Shown here: positions 42,791 through 56,600 of the stretch, one piece after another
Position numbering within the stretch: the first letter of the stretch is position 1
How the letters are laid out: every line of letters starts with the position of its first letter
Source: Spirometra erinaceieuropaei
Lineage: Eukaryota > Platyhelminthes > Cestoda > Diphyllobothriidea > Diphyllobothriidae
NCBI GenBank assembly: GCA_902702965.1
Contig: CACRXP010000550.1
Coordinates: 50,302 to 114,301 of the forward strand
Reading direction: 5' to 3'
Length of the DNA stretch: 64,000 nucleotides
Position numbers and translations under genes: made by a program
Notes under the pieces: generated by a model
What the model was told of the DNA's origin: nothing
Databases searched by the model: none
The model's input: the letters and a program-made list of their open reading frames with translations, nothing else

Positions 42791-43559
42791 TTTTCACCAG
42801 GTTATTAACGACTTGTGGGTTGTGAATAATTTGCTGTGCGTGATAAACGAAAACAGAGAACTGTACCGGTTTCCTTATTCGGTTCTAGCCACACTGGGGA
42901 ATGCATATTTCAAATGGAATTCTAAACTGCAATGTAAGTGACCACATGGGTGATTCAAAGAGCAATTTGTTTATCTTTTCTGTATGCCCCAAGGTTCCGA
43001 ACTATTCCCACCGGATTCTTGAACACCTGCCGAGCAGGTAAAGTGGGAGCTTGACTTACCTGCTCTGGCCGACAATGCGAAAATGGAACAATATCGGCGC
43101 GCTCCATTGGTTTTTGTACACGTTTCACGCATCCTAGGCCAGTTTGGCTCACTTTGTTAAGGGGATACGTATTATGGCCCTTAGTCCCCCATCCACGTCC
43201 GAAAAAAGCAGAAGAACCATTGTTAGAGAAGTAATTCAGTAAAACGTGAAGTCATCGGTAAAAATGGGTAAGGCCTAAACTATCGCTATCGACACAATCG
43301 TTACTATATTTGCAGACTTTTCGCATAAATTGAGTGTCTAGTTTAAGCTTAAATGTTTTACAAGTTTTTCAAAGAACCACTAGGTCAGGTTGTTCATCCC
43401 ATGCTCCAGATATTCACTGCTGGAAGCATTCAGGTACATTTCCGTATGAGCCGACTCCCTTTGCAGTTCGAAGTAATGACCACACAGACCGTCCGTCCCA
43501 GATAATTGGAAGAAGTTATGAAACCCTAAAGCCCGCACCCTCTCTCGCTCTCTGACAAC

Positions 43560-44520
43560 GAGGTCGGCACAGCTGCCTATATTTGAGGGAAGACAAATTG
43601 AGTTCAGTCAGTTCCCCTTCTTAGGGAAGATAACTAAGATTATTGGCTACCTTCATAGCTATCGACAAAACATGTCCCAGCCATTGACAACCCTTCTCAG
43701 ATCAGAGACGCAAAGTCTAACTTTCATGTTCTGAGTGAGACCAAACGAATTCCCCGTAGGTTTTACCAGACAGCTCCATATCGTTCTGCACAGTTCCTCA
43801 TCTCAACCAAAATAACACTTGGGTCGCGGTTTAAGCTGCCCTTAGACACTATGTTTATGGTTTATGATAGAAGGACATGGGATCCCCGAGATCATCCTGC
43901 TTCTTGGCGTTTTAAAAGGAGTCACCCAATAAGGAGCTGTTGGGTAAGAATCCTCCTCCATACTGGTCCTTCCGGTGCGAAGTCTTAAAAGCAAACATTT
44001 ACCAACATTAAAAAATCAAGAGCCAACCAGTAGACCAACTGTTGAGTCAGTTAATACTATCTTGAGATGGGTGCCTGACTGCAGCGAATACGATGACTTT
44101 ACATAGATTATTATGGTCAACAAACATGACGGCTTTGCAAACAAGGTTGTAGGTATAATTTTTGGTGGAGACTAGGAAGAGCGATGACATTACTGTGGTT
44201 TGGAAGACACCACTTAGAACGGGGATAGGGCTGAACTTCGAGTCATCAACGCACACAGATCACGACCTATCTGCTATAAAATGTGCTATCCATGTAAGTA
44301 GCTTTCTATTTATCCCAACTTCAAGTAGTTTATACCTTAGACGTTTGTGTGAGACGATGTCGAACGACTTCTTGAAATCAGTGTAGATGACGTCAACCCC
44401 ACTATCTTCACCCACTGCACGAGCTCACAGTTTGGTGGAGAACTATAAGTCGGAAAGATAATAGCGGTTCAGTCTGAAGCTTTGCTGGAACCCTGAGAGT
44501 AAGTGGACCCCCCACGGGGT
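43560..44520 (-). pseudogene. Old LINE reverse transcriptase relic
   Basis: On the minus strand, 44390-44260 gives VYTDFKKSFDIVSHKRLRYK and LLTWIAHFIADRS (RT palm, first part), then a stop and 44256-44047 VLSGVFQTTVMSSLFLVST, AVMFVDHNN (FADD changed to FVDH). Further on, FNVGKCLLLRLRTGR resembles the block after the palm. Highly eroded. Confidence 0.55.
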
Positions 44521-47500
44521 TAATTTATGATTGTGTGTTAGTTAAAAATCCCTATTCAAGATGCAGACTAAATTTGATGAAATTCATCGAAACACATTGG
44601 ATCTCATCGTTGTGGACATATTTAACCTCTAGGGATTCGGCGTAATCTACGAGACTGCACCATCTTTTTCTCGTAATTTTCCTTACAATCGACACAAACC
44701 TTGAAATATTATGTTTTCATTCCCTGTAAGCGTAATAAGACCATGGACCTTGATTCACAGGAAAGTACATAACAAAGATGTGGACAAACCATAGGTCTTT
44801 AAATCATCTGACTATATTCTTGCCTGATTTTACTCTTTTTAATTGCATTTTGAGTCCCGCGGATATAAAATGACGCACGCGAGATCAAGTAGCACACATC
44901 GTTAACTGCCTGTTTGTGCACTCACTCTGTATGTGTGCATGCACACGTATGTTCGTCCCCGGTCCAGAGACTGCCACCCTACTCAATCAATGTGCTGAAT
45001 CCGTATGTCCTGAAGTCTAGTTTACACCTGACACATTTTTTGTGAATGTGTTTCGGTTTTGAAAGCGGCATTTGACATGGTCCGCAATTTTAACTGGCAT
45101 ACGGTACAGTTATCTTAAGATGACTTACTCGTAGCCAGGAACCGTCTGCTGATAGAGTGGATAGGACATCAATCTCTTAGACTAAAATGGGTTCCTTGTG
45201 TGTTGAAAACGAGACACTGAAGTCTCGTAGATAGCAAGCCAAATTCCTGTAGTTCGGGAGTGCAACCTCATAAACGAATCCAGAAGCTGGCCGTTATTTC
45301 TAGTCCCGAATCAGACTTCTTGCTGTATGGGTCTATACAGGTTTGATAAATCGCACGATATGCGGTTAGGATTAATCCTAACATGCCATTCTCGTCATTA
45401 TATTTTGATGCTATCGCAGTCCATAGGGTTGCTGGTAATTAACACATTGTTTAGTGGTATTTTTCTGATAAACGCTGCCACAAAACTGGATTTGCTAAGT
45501 CACTGACCCAGAAAGTTGCATACATACATAGCCATGCAGTGTGGTTTATTTAAGCACGTTTTACATTTAACCCTACGCAGTTGTGAAAACTTCACTTGCC
45601 ATTTCCTGACTGCCTGGCGTTCACGAGATACGGCTAGGGACATGAATATCTTTTGATGTTCACGGGCATGCCACAAATTTAAGAAAAATGTGTTATACAT
45701 CCCTATGATATTTTTAACTGAAGTGCCCATAGGATCATCTGCCGCCTCACGATCAAGCGCCTAGATGAAGATTTCGCATTTGGTCTTAAATTTATGCTCC
45801 TGGATGATCTACTTATGTTGTATTCCGTTTTTGACAAATAGTCGATTTTCCCCTGCCACCTTATTGTAATCCCGGCAACACTAAACTATTTCAGTTTTTA
45901 GTTCTATTGTCTCGTAATCTGTCTGAGTTTACGATGCATTCTATTAAATTGCTGTAGCATCCGCATTTAAAATGACTTATGCTTGGAATTTTTAGCAAGT
46001 CTAGAAACACGCAAACAATCAACGGTACATATCGGAAAATGGACGGCGTCATGTCAGCAGCTGGGTGGCCACTATACCTGGAGCTGGTAGATTTGTGTTG
46101 AGCCTCCTAATGTTCATAAATACTAGTTATTCAGTCAGTTATGGAATCGATACTCGGCCTGGTAGGTCGTAGTGCGTGACATGCAGACCAGTTGCCGCGC
46201 ACAGTTTTTATAAAATGATATATGGAGGGTCAACACAGGGCTTATAGACCTCGACGAAGATGCGATCCTCTCCGGATGTCTTTTTGCTCAACTTGAATAC
46301 CGCAGGATGATTTCAACCCTGGAAGGAAGGTCACCTAACTCTGGTCCAGTTAATAGATAAAAGCCTGCTTCTCAAGAGAAAGAGTGGAAACTGGGGATTG
46401 GTTGCCAGCATTTTCGAGTAGGCTCTTGAAGTTCTTACGCCAAGACTCGACCTAGCAACTAAGTCATAAGTGACGTTGCGAACAGTCGCTTAACACAAAG
46501 ACATGCCACCAACTAGATAGGTTGCTAGTGTCACGAACAATTTTGGGCCTTCTGCATGGCGGTTGTCACATTAGTCATCAGTCACATCAGCTATTTTCTA
46601 ACTTACTGCCGTCATTTCATGGAGTGGGCCGTGAAATCATCATGGCAGGATCTGGCGCTAACCGTCAGAGCAGACAACCTTATAGTTTTAAGCATTTGAC
46701 AATTCTCTCAACTGCATCGCGCACTAGGGAATCACATACTTCTATATTTCTATGCAAAGGCCCTTCACTGTGTTCGTATGTCAATTTTACGGCCTAAAGG
46801 TTTATTATACGAGACACTGGCGTCGGATGGAAAGTAGACTTTCAGGCTTGTGCTTGAGATAGCGTGATCTGTCTCGAAGGTTTTGGAGGCACTGATTTCT
46901 TCTTATGCACCCGGTGGCGGAGCACAGAGTTGACTAGTTGCAGTATCATCCACATTGGTGCTGACAATAATATTGGAAGTAAGTGCTGGTAATATCCGTT
47001 GCCATTGAATGGCCAAAGGAGGCATTCTGCAATCTCGAATCACTTTTAGCTCATTTCGCTGCTGATAACCACCCTACATTATTTAAAACTGCGATTTAAT
47101 GGAATGCAATTCATTAAGCCACGCGTAGTCTGGTAATGGCTGTGTGATTCTTAAAGTCCAGGTCGTTCATATTCGTTATGGTACATCTTCGTCCCTCGTC
47201 ATTTAAAGCCATTCAAATCTCTCGTATAAAGAGGCTCCGGCACACAAATACAACTTCAGAATCGCAGCGGGAGCTCCATTTCACGCAGACTACTTCGCAT
47301 ATTTCACACAATACACGTATCTCGTTAACTTTTCAGTTATTCTGAATAAACTCCCCACTAGCCGACTACTTGCGTGCGTCCAACTTAAAGCCATAACATA
47401 CCCCGTAGTAAATGACGGTCTTCATTAATATTAAAAACCCGGAAAGGTTTTGTTTTTACTTATAATAGGTCTCTGCGGGAAGTAGTAGAGGTTCGCCAAT

Positions 47501-47570
47501 TCTCATTTCGGTTTCTTACCCATGCAACGTCTACGTAGTTTATGAATTCGGTTCCTCTCCTTTGTTTTAG
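44521..47570. other. No gene recognised; probable upstream region of IPPK
   Basis: About 3 kb without a recognisable exon or repeat. The first exon of IPPK, if separate, should lie here or upstream but was not identified. Confidence 0.35.
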
Positions 47571-47687
47571 CTGGAACACATACATCTTGAAGAGTGCTCC
47601 TACCGTGGCGAAGGCAACAACAATATCGTTCTTACGAATAACAAGGGAACGATTTATCGAATTCGAAAGAGTTCATTCAATTGGCTT
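47571..47687 (+). CDS. IPPK: IPPK exon with Gly-rich loop
   Basis: 39 codons, LEHIHLEECSYRGEGNNNIV to SSFNWL. Acceptor TTGTTTTAG, donor CTT|GTAAGT. The initiating Met must come from an upstream exon, or CTG at 47571 is preceded by one. Confidence 0.85.
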
Positions 47688-50600
47688 GTAAGTCCCCGCA
47701 CGGTTTGACAATGCACTTAGCTGCCCAATAAAAAGACCACGGCTTTTAGGAAAAAGCACCAGCTGACGGTTTTATTCGGCCAGCACAGAATGGCCCAATT
47801 CTTCACGGCTGAATTTCTCCCCACTTCGGTATGGCACGAGTTTGTTCTGTTAATAGATATTTGTAAGTACTCACATATCTGACATCGTCGGCTGTTCTTT
47901 CTTGTTTTTGACATCATTTTTTTGTCATTGGCAGAGATTGATTGACGTGGATTCTGCTTTCCTGGAGGAAGTCGACCGCAAATTTGCACCACAAAGACCG
48001 AGTATGTTTGTTCGAAAATTCAAATTCCAGCCTTCATCTTTCCACCGCGCTTGGACATGTGTTATTAGAGTAGCTGGCTAAAACGATAAGAGGCGCATAA
48101 ATGCCCAAAGACCCTCAACTGACCCCTAGACCGTTCATAATAAACCAACCAAGACGCCCAATTAAGAGAGAAACACTTTTGGTTAAAAGACAGCATGGCA
48201 AATTATTGTAGATACCACTTCCTTTGGTTAGAGGTGACAGGTTTTAAGGAGAAACAGGAATGATGGGAGTGAAAAATCGCGTCAAACGAGTAAGTTTAGC
48301 TTGTTTACCGACCGTGCATATCATGCATATAACTGTGTAAATAGCACAGCTTAAGCACGGAAATGGTTTGAAAAGTGCTATCAAAGAGTAGTCGAACCTC
48401 GCATCCTTTACGAATTCGTATAGTATGAAGTATCGCGGCCAGTTAACCACCTGATACACAGAATCGGATGTTAGAACCTTGACCCAGTACGCAATTGACC
48501 GTGACATGGACGTATTTTTGATGTCCTGCCTGGGAAGATCCCAACAATAGAACTTTATATAAGGCGACATGTCGAGAGGTTGGTCAGTGGCTGAATAAAT
48601 TAGAATGTAACTAGCATGGACCACCAAAACACTCCTTCTGTGTCCTTTTATGACGCAAATTGCGACTACCAACGCTTAATTAGGGGACTTAATCGCAGTA
48701 GGAGATGGACATACACATCGAGGACCTGTAATGAGTCCAGTCTCATCCATGTAAAAAAACTCTCCCTAAAAGACTAACCTCCTTAAAAGTGCTTTGTCAC
48801 TATCGCAGATGAATGCTACTGTCCTTCATCTGCTCCAAGTCAGGTCATCGAGAAAATTAACACATTTTGTCCGGTTATGCACCTCCCCGGCTGGTGCTGG
48901 CAATGTTTCTGACACAAACGAAAGAAAATCTTTTTGTTTTCTAAAGTCGTTTGACATTATCACTTCTGAATTCTTGGCCTAACTTCACGAATATAAAAAC
49001 ATTGTCTAATCCACGTATATGCTGAAAGATTCTATATAACTGTAGTGAAACTTGTTCTGTTCCTAAATTGGATGTGGACTGTAAATGTGTCACACAAAAG
49101 TGGCCGTTTGGTAATGAACCCGCGAAATACTTGCAGATGCGTAGAATTAAGGTTGTCATGGAACATAAGATTTCTTGTTACCGCATTTGGGGGTGCCAAA
49201 ATGCACACCTCTATAAATCAGACTTCTTAGAAGGGGGACATGCTTTTTTTTCTAGAAATAGCGTACCTGTTTACACCTTGCCCTGCTTGATTTACACGGA
49301 CAAAAAATCAATTTTCGAGTTGACGAAGGTTGTTTTGTTACATATTTTCCACTCAATTTAGTGTCCTCTGCTTGTCAAAATAGGTTTACATTCGTTCTTT
49401 GCGCATAAAATGGGACCTTATTAGGTTTCTAGTGGTTAATAATGAAACTGTACCCACAGAATTTCCAAACGAAAGGTATTAACACCATCGGCTAGCACAA
49501 GCCGAAGACGCGGATTTCATCATTATTGGACTTCATTTTCTTCAAAAACCTGCAGGCGTTGTTGGAAGACGACGTGGCTGAATTGGCATGAGCGAACAAA
49601 GTAACACTGACAATTTCATTGTTTCATGGCAGCAAAATGCCCACAGGTGGATGGGACGAAAAACTAACGACTCAGTCTCAAAAAAGCCTTTTTACTTACA
49701 AACATTGCTGTTAATCTGTTAAAAATGCCTACTTGCTTTTCTGTACACATACTGTGGTCTCTAAAACCCGATATTTCGCCACCGAGTTTTTTCTGATTGG
49801 TTGGAAGGCTTTTGGAGGCTGTTACTACTTCTAAGGCCCTTCATCTATTCAGGTTTTCGGCTGAGCAGATCCGTTGATGTTAGTACACGACAAATCTTGG
49901 CAGCTCCGGACGCAACTCAGATCCCCAATCATTTGCAGGCCTATGGTACAGGTCCCACGCTCTGCATCGAAATAAAGGTAACCCTCTTGCGGTTTCTCCA
50001 TAATCAGTCGAATTTCTGTGCTTAAAGTGTTTGCTCATACAGGAATGACCGCCTATTTTGGCAAGACTAAACAAGTGAGATGCGATTATTTGCGCTTAGG
50101 TTTTTCCCATTGTCTTTAAGTAGAGGGCATTTTTCTGGGCTGACAAAAGTCCACGATTGCTTCGTTCTAGGCCAACTTGGCGTCGGTAGGGCGCCCGCCA
50201 GTGATTATTTTCTTCGAGACAAAGTGGTCAAATAGTTGAGGTCTTTACGGAGTTAAGCAAAAGAAAACTGCACCGCCGGGACGAGAATTTTATTTAACAG
50301 GCCGTCTGGATTTTCGCTCAATCCCATCGTGAGAGCCAGCAAGAGAGTAGTCAACACGCAAAGGCTTTCTACTTTTGCCCAATGCGACCACATGCTTGCC
50401 TGAGTTAACTGCCTCCACCTTACTCGGAGATGGCCGCCCTTAGTGTAGTGATTGCCGCAATTTCGTCACTAGTTTTAGTTTTTGGCGGTCATAATTACAC
50501 GATCCTTGGGCTGACCGATAGTGACGCTGGAAACAGTGTTCGCCCGCGCTCGCTCCCGCTTGACTAATTACTCTGCCAAGACAAAGTCTTGGCAACAAAT

Positions 50601-53600
50601 AGGTCGAGGGGAGGTCATATGCTTGTGGATATGTACTGCTGGCCGAAGAACCATGACTCAGTCAGTTCACGGTTCATGCTATTGTCTCCCCTCGCAAAAA
50701 CTCTGACCTGTTTGAACTTGAAGCCGGTGTCGAATGAGGCGCGGCTCGAGAGTTGACGCCATTCCTCTCCGCGGTTGCTGCCCGTTAGGCCGCCCGCGCC
50801 CATGGTAATCGTACAATTTTTTCCGCCGTAGTTGTTTCGCTCACACCTGTATTAGATGCAGTAAAAGACCTTAGATGTCTCCTGCCTCGACGGTGGGTTT
50901 TTCGGCTTTGTTGCTTGGCGTCTGTGTGTTCAACCCCGGTATCAATGGACTTGAGAAGGCGCCTGACGGACATTAGCGTCCGCAGAGGCTTGTAGTTCAG
51001 TGCGATCTAGTCCTCCGTCCGTTTTTGCACACACCGGTTGACGGAGTTACGTGGGTTGCCATTCGATCCAGCCACCAATTGGTATTGTAATTCGGCAACC
51101 TTGTTTTGCCTCCCACAGCATTGCGTCTCAACACACCTATCTAGCGCTTTAATGCTCCCATAGTACAACCTACAATTCTGTCCAGAGTCGACTTGGTAAG
51201 AGCGTGTTTGCGGCTGCGTCTCCTTCACTGCCTTGCTTTTGACAGTCCAGCCTTAAAAAGCAGGTTTTCAAACACCGCTTAGCGTTCGACTAAGCACATG
51301 CTGGTTGTCAAGTGGCCTTATAAATCAACTCCGGTTGGAATTTTGCCCCACTGTGAAGGCAGTTGCAAAGCCTCCGTTGGACTAGAAATATGCGTTTCCC
51401 CTAACAACAGGCCGTCGTAAGCCTAATCCAGGCCCTATCATTATCCAGTGTTATTTAGGCTGTCAGTGGTAGAACGACCAAGATAGGTGAACCTAAAGCA
51501 GCGGCGGTCTTAGATTTATTTATTGCACAACTTTCCACCTGTCTGTCTTTTCCAGGGTAGATCGCTTATTTTCGAGGACTGCAATCGCGGGCATAGACAG
51601 ACAAAACCGCGCATATTGAAGCCCATTAAATGCCCTTAATTGAGACTGGCGTCTGTTACCAAACCCCAAAGTGAGGTGCATAAGTGGGAAGTAAAGGCGC
51701 CTGTCACAAACTGCTCGCTCTCCGTTGACATGCAGCTTTCTTCGTCTTCCCTACTTGCTCACTTTAGGTCTACCCGCAACGTATTCCATTTTCTTCTGTG
51801 CACTCAGGCTCAGCTGAGCAAGAGCTTTCCGTTTCCTTTCAAGCACGTTTGTGCCATTAATAGGAGTCCTGCACAGGTCGTCAAATGTACTATAGTATTG
51901 GCTGCGACCTGGACAGGTTACCGTTCACCACAGTCTACGAATCACCTGGGTTGAGGAAAAGCTGTTTTGTCTGTAAAAGGTGGTGGCAAAAAAGTTGGTA
52001 ACAATCGGGAGATGGCACCCAAAAAATACGCCCAACCAAGGCTACCTGTCTTACGGGGCAGGTGGTAATAGGGGTTTTATGGGTGGGGCCTTCGAATGCG
52101 TGGATAAATGTCAATAATAGTAAGAATTTTTTTCAGAAATTGCCTTTTGAACGACGAAGTTTTACTTCATCACCATATAGCAACAACAAATGGGCGCGAT
52201 GAATGAAAAGTAAACAAATAGCAGTGCTGTAGGCGGAAACCATTTTAAGAAACCCGCAAGGCATTTGAGCACCTGTGATCAGACGCAGCGATCGATCCCT
52301 AAGGGATGCATGGTTAGATTTAGCCACAACCCCACTACTGCTGTCACTCGTCAGTCGTGTAAGCCTTGGTCAAGGTTGATTAACCATGGCTCGGTCGACA
52401 GCGATCACATCTCAACTGTTGGAGACTATGATAATCTAAATGAGGCAGCATGTGGACTGCAGGTCGGATGAAACAACAAATATGTAGGGCTATAACCTTC
52501 TCAAATAGATATAATAGATATTAATCCTGGGCAACGGATATTTGGGTGCCATCTCCCGACTTTTACCAAAAAGTTAATTCTGAAGGCTAACTTGAAGTCG
52601 CCTGAGGTACTTTCAAGCTGTGCTCTCAAGGTCATCTCGCTTGGTTTGGGTAAGGGGAAGGAAGTTCTAAATTTCGATTGTTTTCAGTGGTTAAACGGCC
52701 ATTTTCGAGCCTCCACGTCGGAAGCATTCGCCTAAACTAGTGTATCGGCGACTTCTATTCATAATTATGCCCTCAGCTGCTAAGTGTTGCCTGTAGTAGT
52801 GATAAATGTACGGTATTGATAAATATAACATACAACCCCGCCCTCTTTCATTTGCTCCCGTCCAATTGAAAACCCTTATCGATCTCGCGCAAATCAATAT
52901 AATGCATGTTTTCTCGAAACTTGTAGAAGGCAATTCTTTTTCCGAAATATTTCACGAAGTTCAATTGTAACAGGAGTTTTTTTCCTTTCGAGGTGCGCCG
53001 TGTCTGCTTGCATTATTTTGAATTCCAGACTACCACGGTTTTCGATTGAATGAACAAAGGATTTTCGACCCCCGGCTAAGCAGTTGTCACCGTTATCCTA
53101 AGTGGTTGGCACGGCCTTTAGTCTCAGTTCGTAACGCAAACATTAGGCACGCAAAGTGGCCATCTGTTAAACACTGCCCAGTCTTCATCTAAATCCTTTT
53201 TGATGCAACCGTTGCATTCGCAATGATTGCAGATTTTGGCACGCCTTTCTTCCCTGCCTGCTTGGAATGGCTGCTGTGGAGCTGTCGTTCTTTCTTTCAT
53301 CAGCCGGCATAACGTGTTCCCCTGCCGTATTGATTTCTTGCCAGTGGTGTAACTACTCGTAGCCTGGTACATAAAGTTGGGGCCATATCATGCGTGGCCT
53401 GCGTGGACGAGCTTTGTCAGGCACCGTGTCGGCACCCGCGGTCAGTCGTCCAGACTCTGTCGTGTTACCAGATCCAAGTAGGTGCAGAGAGAGAGAGAGG
53501 GAGGAAGAGTACGGTTGATGGTGCTCAAGTCTGTCTCACTATAAACTGATTCGCGTGCAGGCCACCGGTCCTGCGCCCACTCTGGGGGAACCCGGGCTTC

Positions 53601-56600
53601 ACGCCACTCACGACACGGTTGAGCTACCAATCTGAAGTGTTTTGAATAATCGACCACGTTTTGTACCTCATCGCAGCGCGCTCTCATTCCTGACCTGTAA
53701 GGCGGCACATCTTAGTCCTCCACTCCCCTGCTGTTGGCTCCATTCTCCCTCAGTGCGGTATTTATGGAAATCCTCCCACGTGAGGTCCGGGACGTCGAAG
53801 TCTGTTTCGTGTGAATGTGGGCGCCGGCATCCCAAGTAGGTGACACATCGCACGAGGTGCTTTATAACCGCCTTCCATTAAACACCTAGAACAAACGAAG
53901 AGCTTCACACTTGCTGGAAAGATGGCCTAAACAGGTTTCGAAATCATTGCTAGCTATGGAATACGACAATGTTTATTAAAAGTCGAGAATTCATAAAGCT
54001 GGTCCATTAGATGCCACTAATTTGAGGCCAATTATACAGGGCACAGCAAAGGAAAATGTGTGAAAATGAGAGAGAAGTGGCAACTGACAAATAACGATTT
54101 TTAGTACTTAATGGGTTTTTCTTTGCGGGTAACGCACGAGTAAGGCTGATGAACATTGAAGCTCCCAAATTGTTTGTGCTGTTTTGGTCGAACCTGCCTT
54201 GTTGTACTCAGAGATTCCTCTAGGTCGTGTGCCAGTCTCTTTTCGGGAAAATCGAAATTTTTTTCAATAGGATTTAGAACTGGGCTGTTCGCAGACGTAG
54301 AAATCCTTTGAGACCGCATGCCGAGGGGCCAGTCGTTGCCCAGAAGACCAGATTTTACGATATTTTGCAAAACGCTCGTGTCTTTTCCCCGCCCACGAAT
54401 GCCGTTTTAGTTGAAGGTATCCTTCATGATGCTCATGAACACCTTGTTGTTGCTGGCGGCCTTTGTAGATCATGAGATGAGGCGATCACCGAATTTCATG
54501 CGCAGTTTTTGAGAATGTTTACGTGTCCAGCGGGGTCTCGTGGCCATTTTTCCTCGACATCACCATTTAGGTCCCTTAGTACGCCTATCTGAATACAAAC
54601 TACAATCTCAGAAGTAAATGTTCCTGAAGAGTAAAGGTTGGTGATCAACAAACTTCCTAGCAAGTAAGGGCCTAGTTTACCCAAGTTCCTACTTCTAAAA
54701 AAAACGTCTTTATGACTTGCAAATGAAGGCCAGACTCCTACACTCCTTCCCTGATTATGCCTTTGGCGACCGGTCTTACCAGTCATGTGATTATGCTTTT
54801 CTCGGGTTCAACAAGTCGAATACTCGTCTCGCTTATTTGTAGACCATTTTCGTCCGTCCTGCATACTTGCAGACCCGGTGCTGCCGTTAATACTTCGAGA
54901 CAAAGTGACTTTGCTGATATTGAGGATATTTTTTAAAAGGCTCGCGCGGCAGCCCCTCTGCTGTTGATTTCTCCATTTTCGCGCCAAGTCTACGTCAGTC
55001 GTGATCTCTCTGGGAATAGAAAGGTGAAGGCATGTGTCGGGTGTCTATGTTTTTTCGCACCTCGTGGTTCTCAGAACGGTAAAACGAACGACTGTTTGCT
55101 GACCGTATTACCGCGTTCTGTGATACAAAGTTTAAATATCTCGAATTTCACAGCGGAATGCCCCCCTACCGTTAAAGGAAAAGTATTATTTCTCGAGCCT
55201 GACCTTGCCTTGCCCTTCTTTGATAGGAGATCAAATTTTAGGCCTGGAAGTCTCGTGATGTAACTTTTTTTCACTTACAAAAATGTCTGCTCATAGTTGA
55301 ACTTGTATAACCATGCGACTTCGATCTGTCGCACTAGTGGGTTAAGACACCTAACTGGATACAAGAAGATGTCAATTTTTACCTACGAATGCACTGCTGA
55401 CTTTTAGTAAAACGGCTTCGAAACATCCGGCCTTAGGAAGAAGACGTTTCCACGCATCACCAGAGCCCGGCAAGTAAAAATAACGACACTCCTTACTAAC
55501 CGTCTAATTCTCAGTCAGTACAGAGTGTATGAGTTTCGTCATCTACTCTTTTCTTGTGGCATGCTTTTCTAGATCGCTTCCCAACCCGTCCCTGTCTCAC
55601 TTCTCTATCACGAGTAAATGTGATATTTCGTCGTACATTTTAGTGCAGAAATGGGCGGCATAACAGAGCTAAGAGTCTTAGGTTGACAAGGAAACTAGTC
55701 TCTGCACAATGCATGTGTGTGTGTGTGACCTAGTATCGGCAAACCATGGCCCTCGCAGACTGGTATGCTCTGGCAGTTCGCTGACACCTGGTTCCCTGCC
55801 AGCAGATGGGCTTGCGCTCCCGCTGGGTATACAGGTGGTGGACATGGCTGCGCAGTCATCATCCTCGTCCTTCTGACCCCTGTTGTTGCTGCTGTTAGTG
55901 TAACATCCTGGTTCTTTGCTGTGTGGACCAGGAGTGTGGTGGCACGCCTAGGTGCGGGTCCGGCCGTGCCAGCCACCTGCGCCATCCCCTGCCTCCGGTG
56001 TTCTTGCCTCTGTCTTGACAAGGGATCCAGGTGGGGGATAGGGAAGCGAGAGTACGGTAGATGCTGCGCAAGTACACATTCACTATAAACTAATTCACGC
56101 GCAAGTCACAGTGCCTGTGGCACGCGATGGACATCTTCGGAATCGACAGTCGAACTGGTTGGTTGTTTTGAAACTGGGAACACTGTGGTACTGTGGCAGT
56201 GACGCCCCATTTGACTGCGCCATCGTGTGTGTCCTTTGCAGAATGCAATTACTCTCGGCTGAGCGCTTTCTCTGTGCCGAAACTGCCCGATCTTGTTCTA
56301 ATGTGAGGCCTTGGCACTCGGTAAAGAAGGACGTCTTTAGTGGTATGCATTTCCCCACTGATTTTCGACGCCCCTGTAGAGATAAACATATTTTCTGGAA
56401 AGCATGCACAGGAATATGCCTCCTATACTTATCTTATAGCAAATTACTTTCTCTGTTTAATTGAAGATGGGGTAGTTTTCAGTTTAATAACTTTAATCGT
56501 AAATTTTTTTAATACCGCGATGTGCGAATTCACAAAGCATCGCATCTGTGTGTTTAATAATTCTGTTTATGAATTATACAAGGTAGCTCACATCGTTCAT

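Noticed and set aside
45500..45730. 76-codon minus-strand frame with CKTCLNKPHC
   Set aside because: Cysteine spacing hints at a finger but there is no partner motif, context or second copy.
48244..48672. 142-codon minus-strand frame in an IPPK intron
   Set aside because: No motif, family or repeat match and no splice or promoter context; length is possible by chance.
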